Shown piece after piece: positions 25,001-38,700 of a stretch of DNA of 64,000 nt. The stretch lies in assembly GCA_039619475.1 (NCBI GenBank), contig CM077115.1, positions 154,045,774 to 154,109,773 of the forward strand. The letters run 5' to 3'. The notes beneath the pieces were generated by a model that was given only the letters and a program-made list of their open reading frames with translations, was not told where the DNA came from and made no database searches. How positions within the stretch are numbered: the first letter of the stretch is position 1; each line of letters begins with the position of its first letter. The translations under genes were made by a program, and so were the position numbers. The DNA is from Icerya purchasi. Its lineage: Eukaryota > Arthropoda > Insecta > Hemiptera > Monophlebidae.

Positions 25001-28000
25001 TGGAGTAAAGAAATCAAAGTTTTATGAAACGACTCAAGCAGTTCTCGATTTCCGACGATTTAAAGTAATGAAGAAATTATTAGACATATTTCAATCGCCC
25101 ATTCCAGTCATATAATACGTTAACATTAAATACACGAATATGTCAGTAGTGGAATAAAACGGAAAACAGTGTACGTTCACCAGAATTGGCAATAATATCA
25201 AAGTATAACATAAGCAGAAAAATGTAATACAAAAAATAACATACTCGATCTTTTATTTTGTATCGTTTCTTGCACTTCTTCGTCTTCCTTTTCTTCTTCC
25301 TGCTCATTCTTCTTTCTTCTTCCTAACAGTCAAAAGAATTAGAAATTTTGTTCTTAAATCATAGTTTGTCTTTATGAATTTTTTACGAGATTATTTCAAA
25401 AAATTACTCATCAGGTGCAGGTCTGACGTACTGCATATACAAATAAAACCAAAATGAAATGTAAAAAAGGTGTTAATTGTGACCACATTGAAATATCAAA
25501 TTTTAAATAGAATTCGGAGTCAGTGGAGATTATTCGTACATCGTCGACACTGATCTCCCAAACGAAAATATTTTATAAAAAACGAATCACGAACCTAAAT
25601 TATTTAGTTACGTGGGAAAAAACAAGTTTTTACTGCAAAACCATTCAAAACAGAAAAAAAAAAAAAAGATTTTATATTATTAAATATTTCTTTTGCTATT
25701 TTTAAAAAGATGTCACATGTACTACGGCACCTTAAGCTCTGATAGTGTTTCGTACTCTCTCTGCATTATGCCTATTCATTTAAATATTTTCGTAAACCAT
25801 ATTCGAAAAATAAATAAATAAATAGAAAATAATATCCTTAATGAAAATTAACTTAACATTAAGCGCTAATCGTTCAGCAGTAATATTAAAAAAAATTAGT
25901 AATTTAAGGATAAATAAAGGAATAATAGATAACGTCATTTTTAAATTATAAAATTTTAATTATTTTTTATCATTGAATATTTACATATTTATGGCTTCAT
26001 AGGATTTTTACCTGAATACGGATCAACAATCGAAAAATTAGTCTGCGTTTTATAATTTGTGACTAATTTATAGTCTGCCAAGCGAAAGAAGCCCGTTCGA
26101 GTTTCATTACCGAGCGCGTGTGTTGCTTAAAGTAGTGTACTAGTAATAAGATATGTATTAACAATTGACGCATTTTTCAATATTACTGAAAAAAATTATA
26201 TTGCCACCCTCTCCTGTAATTCATTTCTTTCTCGGAAGCAGTAACCTCATTTTGTTTCATCTCCGTACGTTCATCCGTTCTTTTTTTCCGACCTGTTCTG
26301 ATCCAGACGGACGACATGGTGTTAATAGAATGACTGTTACATCTGATACGGGATGGATTGAAGGTTAATCTGAGATCCCCCAATTTCGTGATGCCAGCGC
26401 GTTTTGGTTGTTTTACGAACGGACTTTTTTCGCTTGATAGACTATATTTTGAGTTTGTAAATTTATCATTCAATACTAAAAAAAAGGTACAATAAATCAA
26501 AATACGAGATAGCTTATCTGTTAATCTGCCGTTAACAGTGAAATTCAAATGTTCGGGTAACCAAATTATAATTATTGCCTTCTATTTAACCAGCCTTAAG
26601 TATTAAATAAGGATTATAGTAGTATCGATCTACTTTTTTCGTTTTTTTTTTTTCTTTTTTTGGAAGTAAAAGTTTCTTAGGCGCGTAAGGAATATTTTAC
26701 CGAGGGACAGAATATCGTTAGTTGATGAAACGTTACTTTCGCCGTTACCAAAGAGATACACGTATACGCGTAAAAATAAAAAAATAGAACGAGCGGGCGA
26801 ATATCGTACAAGTTAGAATGAATTATTAAAGAGACGAATACACAAAGACGTTCTGGCTGTATTTTTTTATTCGAGCTTTGTGATTGGCCGTCACCTCGGC
26901 TACTTCGACGCGTAAAGCGTTGCAAGAGGGAAACGATAACGTTCACATACGCGCGCAATGATTAGCTAATTAATAAACATGTAAGTTTATGTGAAACGAA
27001 GTACGAACTCAAATCATCGGCAATTCTCATTGCAATGTTACCGCATTGTTTCCATGTAAATAGTGATAGATTCGCCGGAATATTTTACACTTCCACCTAT
27101 ACTAAATTATAAACGAAAAAACAAACCACCGAATATAGTAGCGTGCCGACTACGAAACGCGAGTTTTTATTCAAGTGAGGAATTGAATGTAACAATGAAT
27201 AATTCTTCAATTCAATCAACGAAACATGGTTCCACGATTGATGCAGTTCTTTCAGAAATTTACAACTGCAAAAATTTATATTTTTTAATTTAATCTATAA
27301 TAAGCCAAACTATAATACTATTTGAAGTTATGTTTATATAATATTTGATATTCTTGTAATTAAATGTAATTATATACGGTATGACTTTCTGATTTTATCA
27401 ATACCCTTTCAACGATCAAATTCTAATACGTCTTATTTACTTTCAGATTAATCAGAAGATCTTCCATTACTTACAAAAAGTTTTATCTCAACCGCACATA
27501 AAGACTGCACGCTAATTCCTTTTGTTTTTCAATCGCGTTTCATGCTTATTCTAGTCGGCATGAAATGATCTGTAATAATTATGGAGCTCTTTAGTTGTGA
27601 GCAAAAGAAACTGTTTTATGCGGAAAAGGCAATATAAACACAATGAAATTCATTTACCTAATTATTGAAGAATGACGATTGAATAAAAATTTTATAGAGA
27701 CCTATTTCATTAACGAAATACTAACAGGTTTATCGATCGTCATCGTAATATCACAACGGCCAGTTTGCAAGTCATATTAAGCTGCAATGTATTTCTGATT
27801 TATTATCACAATGCTGTTTTCTTGAAAATCTATCGAGAATGCAACAACGTTGTAAAAGTCTACTACGCCTTCTTAAAAGTGTTCATCTTTGACGTAATGC
27901 ATATTTATTTAATGAAATATTCACTTTTATTTGTTCCAATAAACACCAATTTAAAACTTTAATAAATTGTGCAATTAAATATCCAAGGATCTAGCTAACC

Positions 28001-31000
28001 TAATTACGTCTAATTACATAAACAGTTATCCTTTTTTCTACTTTTTAGGGCTTATCAGTGATAAATGTTAAGTCGAAACTAATAGTAAATATTACATATT
28101 TACAAAATTCAGTAGAGAAATCTGAAGCCGATACGATTTTAATGAAACACCTGCGCTACAGTAGTTGACTACAAACAACGGCGTTCACATACGTTCATAC
28201 AGTAAAAGACAGAGCTACGTCTGTGCTACATTACCTTTTTACCCTCGCAGTCATTTTTATGCTTTCGGAAAATATTTGCAAATGCATGCATACGAAACCA
28301 TCCGGAAAATAAGGTTCCCAACCCTCGCGTTGACGTAATAATGAAGGAAAATTAAATCTGAAACTTACATTTTTTTATTTCTTGAACGTTATACATTTTT
28401 CAATGTATGATCATTTTAAAACAGTTGTTACGTCTTATAAATAACTTTCCGATACTGTCGTAATAAAATTTCCCGCCCAGTTCTCTATGAAGATTTCTAT
28501 GACTCGATTTTTAAGGGATCCATCATCCTCGAGTTTTGAGAAATTTCACTTGAAATTGTTGTTTCCACTTCGCTCTTGGACACGCGATGGTCAGAAATAA
28601 TTTAATTTCGAATGCGACTCACCAAGTCCGGTGTCAAAACTGATGGTGGCCCGTTGCTAGACGTTTAATTTTCCAAATCTGAACGACCCATATTGAAATT
28701 AAGACACCACTTCCGAACATGTGGAACAGACATGACGTTATTGTCATATAACAAGTTGACGATGGACTTCGATCGGGGAAATACTTTGTGTATTCAAATA
28801 ACAGCGTGCACTTCAACATCGGACGGATTTTCTGTGAGGTTACTCATTTTAAATGCGTATTACCAACTAATAATGGTGTACATTTAATAAACTAGTCTTG
28901 TTCTGAAGATAAAATTGATAGCTGCAAAGCAAAACCTCGCTAACTACCCTGTCACTATTGTATAATAAACGGTTGCTATGGGAACCTTACTTTCCGGGTG
29001 ACCCTCGCATATTTATATATATATATATATATTCTAATTTTCAATGCCAAATCCTAACTTTTCTTTAAGTATTAATTATCGTACTATTACTTGCGCGTAA
29101 GCAAGTGTACGAACATACACACCTGGACTGCAATTTTATGGCGATAACAAGTTATTACGGTCAATTCCATGTGTAGTCGTACAAAACATACAGAATTGCC
29201 ATGAGTACTATATACAAAAGTATAACAAGTGGGGACGCTCGAAATGCGAGTTTCGTACTTCAAAATTACTTAATCTATAAGATACTCAAAAGATATTATT
29301 TTAATTTTTTTTCGCTTCAAGAAAATAAAAAAAAAACTATTTATAACTAAACCGCGCGACACAATCGAAATACGTATCGTATGTCCTCCGTAATCATAAA
29401 TTTTCAAATAGCTGGAAAAATATTATTTCCTAACCTTAAATTGGCGAACATAGACTGCTGGATAAAAATAAAATCACAATTTTACTTTTAAAATTAAATG
29501 AATTAATCTGTTCCCCTATATGAACTTACTAATCTTCAAATGTATTGTATTGATTTTAATACGATAATTTCCGAGTAAAAATGTAATATCCGAATTATAC
29601 ACTGTATTTAAAAAAAAAAAAAATCAAAAAAGCAAACAAAACCAAATAACTTTACTATATTATGTTAAAAAAAAGCATAAAATTATATTTTAAGTAAAAC
29701 TGTGCATTTAGTTCTTGTTAAAATACATTTACTTATAGTTTTCATGTAATAAATAATTTTTATGACTGCACAGCATGTAATTCTTAAATTTAATATGAAC
29801 GTTATTTTCAAAATACACACACAACGGTAAGAAAGGAATCAGAAAACTTTTGGAAGAAATAGACGTTAAAAAATCGAAACTAACGCAGCTAATAGCTTAA
29901 AATTTACAATAGGGAAGTTTGAGTTTTTGAAAAAAATTAAATTTTAAACAATTAATTTCAATAAAAATTTATTTATTTATTTATTTATTTGCAATAGTGT
30001 ACAAACAACAGCCTTTCGGCCAATTGCAGTTTGCGCTTATAGAGTCAAACAACGGTATATAAATTATTAATCTAGCTAAAACAAACTCACATAAACCCAC
30101 ACGGGCAGATTAAAACAATATGACGGAACAAACTTATAGTAGTAAGTATTATAATATGCCGACATGTATCGCTCAAAACTTACAATTGCATCTACATTCA
30201 AACTCAGTCATATACACCTACTCAAACCCATGTACACATACTAGCATTCCAGTTCCCCAAATTATATAATCGTTTGCATTTAAATCGGAGCGTAGTAAAC
30301 AGGTATCGCTAATATAATTATATAAATAATTTCTAAAAACAAAATTATTGTATCTAATCACTGTATTAACCTTATAAGGAAATGAAATTATTTCAAAATA
30401 CCTGGAGGGAACCAGAGGTGAATTTGGCTTGGAATTCTCCGCTACTAAGTGTAGTTTTTCTGTGTTTGGTGATCGCGGAGTTGTTGGCCGGGTTTCCAGT
30501 CTTTCACTAGTTTCGGGAAATTCAGTACTTCGTAGACCCCTTTTAAAATATCTCGGAATAATAGTGGATGAAAATCTCACTTCTATTCCTCACTATAACA
30601 TCATCACCTCTAAATGTGACCACCTCTACACAAAACTCGCCAAAATTCAACCCAATGCTTGAGGGTTGGCATTTAGGTTGCGCTCTACAAAGGGCTAAAT
30701 CAGGCCTTGTACGGGAATCGCGCCGCTGTCTATGTCAATAAACGAGTTTTACGTCGAGTAAATAAGCAGTAGAGAAAATTCCTGTTGCATATAGCATCTT
30801 TATTTAAGACTTCCCCTACATCGGTAGCTTGTGTGATTTGTGGCGTCCTGCCAATGGATTTATATTTCATTGGTAGGGCTATGATCAATGAGTACAGAGG
30901 TTAGTGGCTGATTCCACATCTATGAAACAATTAGGCTTGCTAGAAAATAACTTTCTGCAGATACCGCAGCCGATTTCCAAGACGGTGGGACAATGACTCC

Positions 31001-32755
31001 ACTGGTAGGAAAACATTCGAGTTCTTGCCCGATGTTTCCCTTAGGCTAAAGTTCGAAAACATAAAACTAAATTTTTTCAACAAGCAGGTGTTGTCCGGGT
31101 ATGGCACGTTTCTTTGGGCTTGTATATTTTGTTCATTACACTTACAATTAGTCATTCTGTTTGATTGCCCTGCCTTTTCCGATATTCGTGATTTCTATAA
31201 CTTAAAATCCTTACGTAATACGTAGTTTATTTTGTATCTTTTCATCTAGATTTATCGGTTACATGACACATACACAGTCCCTGCTCCTTAATAGACAAAT
31301 TTCAGAATAAATTTGCCCCATCCGCATTGTTGGAAATAGGGAATTAAAGTGGGGAAAATCATTGTACTAAATTAAGAATTTACGCATCAAATGATACAAC
31401 TTGTTTTATATATATATACATATTAATTACAACGTAATTCTTAGGCTACCCCCTCGAAAAAATGTCCCAAAAAAATGTCCCAGAAAAATGTCCCAATTTT
31501 ATGTAACGTTTGTTATATTTTGTAGGATTTTTGTTATTGTTATTTAAAAAATGTCACAATTTTATGTAATGAAATATGTAACGAAAAATGTAACGAAAAA
31601 ATGTCTTAATTTTATATAACGGAAGGTAAATGTTAGAATAGGATTTTTGTGGTTATGTTATTTTTTGTGTGTGTTGATGCCAGTAAGAATTACGTTGTAA
31701 ATTTTGATCATTTTATACAAAGTATAGAAGAGAAAGAGACAGGAATGAAAGCAGGAGGGGTCAAGGGGCACAGCCTCTTGTGAGGCCAAAGTGGCCGAGT
31801 TATATATACATATATATATACATATATACACACATATATACATATACATATATATATATATATATATGTATGTATATTCAAGACTATCGCACGCATCATT
31901 AACTCCTGATTTGTATCCTGGTTAAACTAAACTGTATACAATTTTGTACAGCTAATTTTCGTTGAATTCATGTAATTTATTGTAAATTACATCAATGATA
32001 ATAAACACGTTTTTTTATGAACGTAAAAAATCCTAAACAGCTTACTTAGTCTTTTAATTCGTCCCAGTTCCTCTTCATCTTCCTCTTTTTCTTCATTATC
32101 TGCTTGCCCTTTATCATTTGTTTTGATTTGATCTGTTCGATTGTCGCTAAGTACTGGCGGACGATCAAAGTTGCACCGTCTTCGGCCTGCACCAAATTGG
32201 ACACTAATAAAATTACTCGCTATCTTTATAACAAAGGCGCGTAATTAGTTAATTTTTTTCAAACTAACTAGACGTTAACAACTAAATAATGAAAAAAATA
32301 TTAGACAAACGCAAAACACTATTGTTGTACAAGACGCGTTGCTTAGAAGACGTCGCATTAATTCTGAGTTTTCTATTAGCTTACATAACTGAGCTAAGAA
32401 AATAGTTCATACATTTTTTTAAAACAGCTGATTATTAATTTATTCAAAAAAAAGAAGAACATCGAAAATTAACGAACCGTTTTAAAACTTAAAAATATCG
32501 ATAACATGAATGAATCATTTACCGGGCTCAAAGGATTCAGTGAAAAAATTTCTGGACCCACAGAAGAAAAAAATAAAGTTTTAGTTAACTACAAAGTTAA
32601 GAAAATATGAAAAACGTAAAAGAATTATTTATACACGATATGTACTATACGAGTATAAAAAAATTACTTATTATAAATATTGATTGAATTTATACATTTT
32701 TTTAAATACTCCAAAGTTCTTTTTTTTTTTTGATACACGCACGTGTGTGCGCGCG

Positions 32756-32792
<37 letters not shown>

Positions 32793-35700
32793 TAATCAAT
32801 AAAGTAATATTGCAACTCGGTAACCAAAATTTCATCAACAATAAAATTTTATCTGTGCGAACAAATATCCGGTGATTTTAATAATTGAAAGTAAGACAAA
32901 ATAATTATGTTAACGTATTGAAATTTCTTCTCTCCGCCTTACCTTCAAGGTTAAGATTCTTTAAATCTTTATTACACTAATCATATAAAATGGTAATAAA
33001 TGAACGGAGAAAAAAAAAGAGAAAACGCAGAATTTCATAAACACTCCGCGAAATCAGAATGTGGAAACAATGTAAAAACTTTTGAATTTTTTAAGCGTCG
33101 TAGTCAAAGAAAGTACGATTTAAAATCATCTTATAAGCAATATCTAATGAATATGATGCGAACAGTTAAAATTTGACGAATATACCAAGAACAAAATAAA
33201 ATCTATACGTAAGGTTTTGAATGTATAAAATCACACTAATGATTCAAGGGATTACAAATAAAAGTTGCAACCAGTATTTTAGTAGGAAATTTTCCAAAAT
33301 TATATCTTATAACACAAACATATTTCTTACTATTGTGTTTTGCCTGAACATAAAAACCGCAATAGGTGAATACAGCTTGAAATAAATCACTCTAAAAAGA
33401 AGCGCTTAAATTTCTGGTGATACTAGTTTTTCATTTCAACAGTGGTAATGTAGTCCAAGATAATGAAAGGAATGATGAAAAGAAAGATAACGGAAAAAAC
33501 AATCAATACGAAGATAAAAAAAACCGAATTAAGCACACATTTGTTTTTATTTATTACATAGAACACTTATTTTTATTTCAGCTTCTCTCGATATTAATCA
33601 CAGAAAGTTTCGTTTAAAATTGTTCACATAAGTAGTCGAGTGTACGGCGGCACATTATACATATTTAAATACTGTTATGCAATAATGTTGTTTTCAATTG
33701 TTAACTACGTTTTAACTTATTGCGAAAAAATTATTGATCTTTTTTGAATAAATATTTTCACGTAAAAATTCGCTCTATTTTACAATGCGCAAATAAAAAA
33801 GTTAAATACACACTTATACAACAGTTCCATTCTATCATGTATAATGCATTGTTAGTTTTCGTATACGTTGAAAAACTAAATTAAAATAACTTCATTAAAA
33901 GTAATGTATTCTAAAAACAGTTTTATTAATTATTACAAATGCTTTTGAAGAATTCGGATGTTTATTTTTTTCATTTATTAAATCATTTTGACATTCATAA
34001 ATATAAAAAAAACAAATTATGCAATTACCTCGTTTAGAACGAGAAACGAAATTTTTATCCAATACTGGTGTAGCATACAATTCAGGCGTTTCCTTCACCC
34101 TTGATGGTATTGCGTCATCAATGTCTGTAAATAAATTCGTTGTGTTAGCAATTCGACGTCGATTTAGCAATAATAAAATCTTACATAATACAAAATCATA
34201 ACAATAATTTGTTCGAAAGGATATATTTTAATTTGTATAAAAAGGATTTTGTTAGTTTGTAAAAAGAACGCCGACACTGGCAGTAACTATATTTCAATCC
34301 ATTAATAGCAATACAAAACTAATATATTTTTTTCTAAAGAAGGTACATAAATTCTCGAGACACATAAGCAGTTCAATTAAAACTTCAGAACTCGTGGAGA
34401 AATTTCTGCTCCGCTTTCTCCCGTTCCACTCCTCTCACTCACATTTGGAAAATGGCGAAGACTTTCAAATCTTCTTCAGCTCAACATCTTTCAAATCATA
34501 TCCTGTCCCCGGACAAATTAATTCCATTTATGAATTCCTTAGCTCCTTGTTACGTTCCTAGCTTCCAAGAATCCTGTCGCATCCCGGTTCCCCTCACCTC
34601 CTCTCATTTCCTACTCACTCCTTTTACCTACACTGAATTGGAAGCTGCCTTACGTAATTCTTCTAATTCTTCTCCTGGTAAAGACGGAATTCCCTTTCTC
34701 GTACTAAAAAGTCTCTCTGATTCCGCTCTTCGTTTCCTCTTAAATTTATTCAATTCATTTCTCTCGTCTGGTTCTACTCCATCTGTTTGGAATATTTTCA
34801 TTGTTCTCCCGATCCCAAAACCTAACTCCTCCTCTCTTCGACCAATCTCACTTGCTCCCTGTGCCAGAAAGCTGTTTGAAAGTATAATTAATAGACGGCT
34901 AATTTGGTGGCTTGAGCACAATAAAGTATTGCCAAATAATATGTTTGGATTTCGCCCTGGACGTGGCCCTCCCGATTGTATCAGTACTTTCTTGTCAGAT
35001 GTGTATTTATCTTTTATCAACAAAAAATTCCTCATTGCTTCCTTCGTCGATGTCTCTGCTGCCTTCGATAATGTCCACCTTCCCACCCTATTCGATTCCA
35101 TGCTCTCCTTGAATATTCCACCCTTCTTCTCTGCTCTTGTCATTAGCCTTTTCCAATCTAGGACTATCTTTCTCTCTTCTCCGCTCGAACCTATTTCTAG
35201 ACTGGTCTTTCGTGGACTACCGCAGGGCTCTTGTCTAAGTCCAACCCTTTTTAACATTTACCTTATAAAAACTGCTTCTCTGTCAACAATCTCCTCTTCC
35301 CTTTTTTTTGCTGACGACATCCTCATTTACTCCACCCATCGTAGTATCTCCACCGCTAATTCCCAGCTGCAACATTACTTAACGATTTTGGAAAGCGCTT
35401 TATCTAATATTCATCTGTCTATCTCTCCAACGAAATCCTCTGCTGTTGTCTTTACTCTTCGTCCTTTTGACCCCTACTTAGTTAGTCTTTCCTTAAATAG
35501 TAATCCGATCCCCCTGGCTAACCATTTCCGTTACTTAGGAGTATTTTTGGATAGCCGTCTTTCGTTCCACAAGCATATTAACTATATATACGTGTCATCA
35601 CTAAAAAGGCTCAACCTTATTAAGTCCCTTTCACATACGAACTGGGGAGGTGATCCGTGCATTTTGCTCATGTTCTACAAATCCTGTATCCGTTCTATTC

Positions 35701-38700
35701 TAGATTATTGCTATTTTATTTATGGTAACTCTTCCAGGTCTTTGCTCTCCAAGCTCGATCGCGTCCAAAATACTTGCCTCCGCCTCTGTCTTGGAGCTCA
35801 GAAATCTTCTCCTATCCCTGCTATTCAAGCGGAAACCCACATTCCTCCACTCTTTATTCGGCGTTCCTATTTGGGCTACCGCTTCCTTATTAAACGTCTT
35901 CCTATCTCCTCTTCCTCACTTATTCCTTCTTATTCCCTCATTCTACAGGATTGGCGATTTAGTGCCAATAAAACACCAATTCTGTCTCTTATTTCTACTC
36001 GACTCCTTCAATTTTTACCATACATTCACACTTGCGATAAGCTCCCATATTTTTCTTTTAACTTTTCCTCCTTTCTTCATCCAATTAATTGCTTTTACTC
36101 TTCTGCTCCCCCTACAACCGTTCTGCATCACGCCGTTAGATCGGAATTTTTACATACCTTAAACTCCCACTATTCTAACCACGTTACAATCTACACGGAC
36201 GGTTCCAAGAGCCCAAGTGGAGTTGGTGCAGCCTTTCTTTGTCCTTCATTAAATCACTCTGAGTCCTTTAAACTTCCTTCCTTCTGTTCGACTTTCTGTG
36301 CCGAGTCTATTGCTATCCTCCATGCACTTTTCTTCATCAGATCTTCGAAGGTCTCTCGTAATTTCCTTATTCTATCAGACTCTCAAAGCGTGCTACAGGC
36401 TGTTGCATCTCCTCTGCCTCCCCACTCTACTGATTATGTAATCCTTTTTATACGTTCCTTGATCCATGACCTCTTTCTTTTTTGTGCAATCGAGGTTAAT
36501 TTCCTTTGGATCCCTAGCCATTCTGGAATAGAAGGAAATGAGTCAGTTGACTTATTAGCTCGGCGAGCTTCTTCTTCCGGCAGGTTCCTTACTACTTTTC
36601 CATCCGTCAATATTAATCTTCTGTCCTCTGCAGCGCACAACCAATTATGGTTTAACTCCTACTACTCCTCATTCTCAAACCCGGATTCCTTTTACTTGTC
36701 CATCCAGCCTTCTCTTCCTTTCTGTTCCTGGTTTCTTGACTTCCCTTTTATGCGTCGCTCCAGCATCTCGGCAATATGCCGCCTCCGCTTTGGGCACAGC
36801 TGGCTTCCCTCGTCGCTTTTCCGATTCTCTCTCGCGGCATCTCCGTATTGTCCATTACATCCTCTTAACAGTCAACATGTATGTGATCCTGATCACATAA
36901 TGTTCGAATGTTCATCACTTTCATCTGAACAATCTTCCTTTTACTCCTCTCTCTTATCAAACAATGTTCCTACTCCCTATTGTGCTGCATTTATTCTTTC
37001 CCTTCCTTCTCCTTCTGTCATCCAGGCGCTTGATACATTCTTGTTGAATGTTTCACGCCTCATAAAAATCTGATTTTTTCTCTATTCCCATTTCTTGGGC
37101 TAATGTCCTCGCTGACGAACCCATAGTAAAAAAAAAAAAAAAAAAAAAAAAAAACTTCAACATAATAAATAAAAAATTATTATGATTAATGGTGGATGTT
37201 TAATTTTTATCCGTATTATCCAGAATACGTAATCGGCAAATCGGTTGATTTAAAAGAAATATTAAACAAAGCAGACACAAAAAAATGAAACAAATTATAT
37301 CGGCTATTTAAACAGATTCTGACAAAACCTATCGCTCAAATGTTGTACTGCTATGGAATTAAAAAGCGCACTTGGAACGGCGAATTTTATTAATTTTTGT
37401 ATAAATTTTTTATAACAGAATGAAATCGTAGTACTGCTGCATTCGGTACATGGTCCGACCTGGCGTCTTGGGACTATTGGTTGTTTCCAACTTTAAAAGA
37501 AAACAGCGCGGTCAGGAGTTCTACTCGAAAGATACGTTTCGCTCTTCTTTCAGACCATTTTCAAAACCATTCCTGAAACTGAATTTCGGGAAAGTTGGAA
37601 AACGAGGATGAATCTGTGCGTATGAAAATTGATACTTCAAAAAACACGTACAATTCGCAGAATGTGATAATGACAGCGAAGTACTTTGTAAAACAATTCA
37701 AAAAATAAATTCTTTAGATTTTGGAGGTTGTAATACAATAATTTTTTTTTTCACCAATATATATATATTGTTTTTGGGTTATGCAAATGGAATATATCCA
37801 TGGAAAGATTGGAAAGGTCGAGTTATATATATATATATGCTATCAATATATTAATGACTAAAAAAATTATTGACAACAAATAAAAGTAGCTTCATAAAAA
37901 AAAAATGTAATTTATTACAATGATTTTCAAATAGTGAATAACTCTTCTCCTTTAAAACAAATAATGACTATTCATATAGAATATTTATTGACTAACACGG
38001 GAATTAATTTAAAATTAGAGTTAATGGAAATTGCGAGAAATTTAAAATAGTTTTTATTCATTCATTGACACGTATTGAAACCAGAACAACTATAATTTTA
38101 TAATGCAACATAGCAAAAGCACCATGTGTAATTAAGTTTATAAAGCGTTATGCGAGAAATCGGTCTGAACAGATGTAGTAAACGAGAAAGCATTTGGATT
38201 TTTAAACATAATACAAATACGAAAATAAGAAACCAATCGACTCATTGAAATAACGAAATGTACCGATGAAACTATTGTTTTCTATTTCGAACATTCTTTA
38301 AATAATTAAAAATTTTATACCTATCTGATTGTAATTATTTAAATTCTCAGCTTCAAATTAATGTAAAAACGAGAAATAGATAAATATTAAAAATGTACAT
38401 ATTTACCATAAGAGAACGATTCATCAAAAGGTGCGTAGTTCGGAGTATAGGCCGGAGTATATGGCTTGCCTAGAAGCAATAATCTCCGTTTTATATTCGA
38501 CATTTGCATTTTAATGGCACGAATTCGTTTCTGTCTTGCTCCCTTGTGTTTTATCAGCTTACATTTTTCTTCCAACTGAAGTAATTTAATTAACAAATTG
38601 TTTTCATTCTGAAAAAAGTGATAAAAACCTTTAGTAAAATCAAATAGTAAAATCAAATAGTAAAAAGTTATTCAGATGCGAAATTCAATTCAAAATACTA

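Noticed and set aside
34628..35257. 209-codon minus-strand open frame
   Set aside because: Antisense shadow of the LINE RT frame; Arg/Glu-rich composition and no motif.
35722..36162. 146-codon plus-strand open frame
   Set aside because: Alternative frame of the same LINE ORF2, which has clear RT and RNase H motifs in the other frame.
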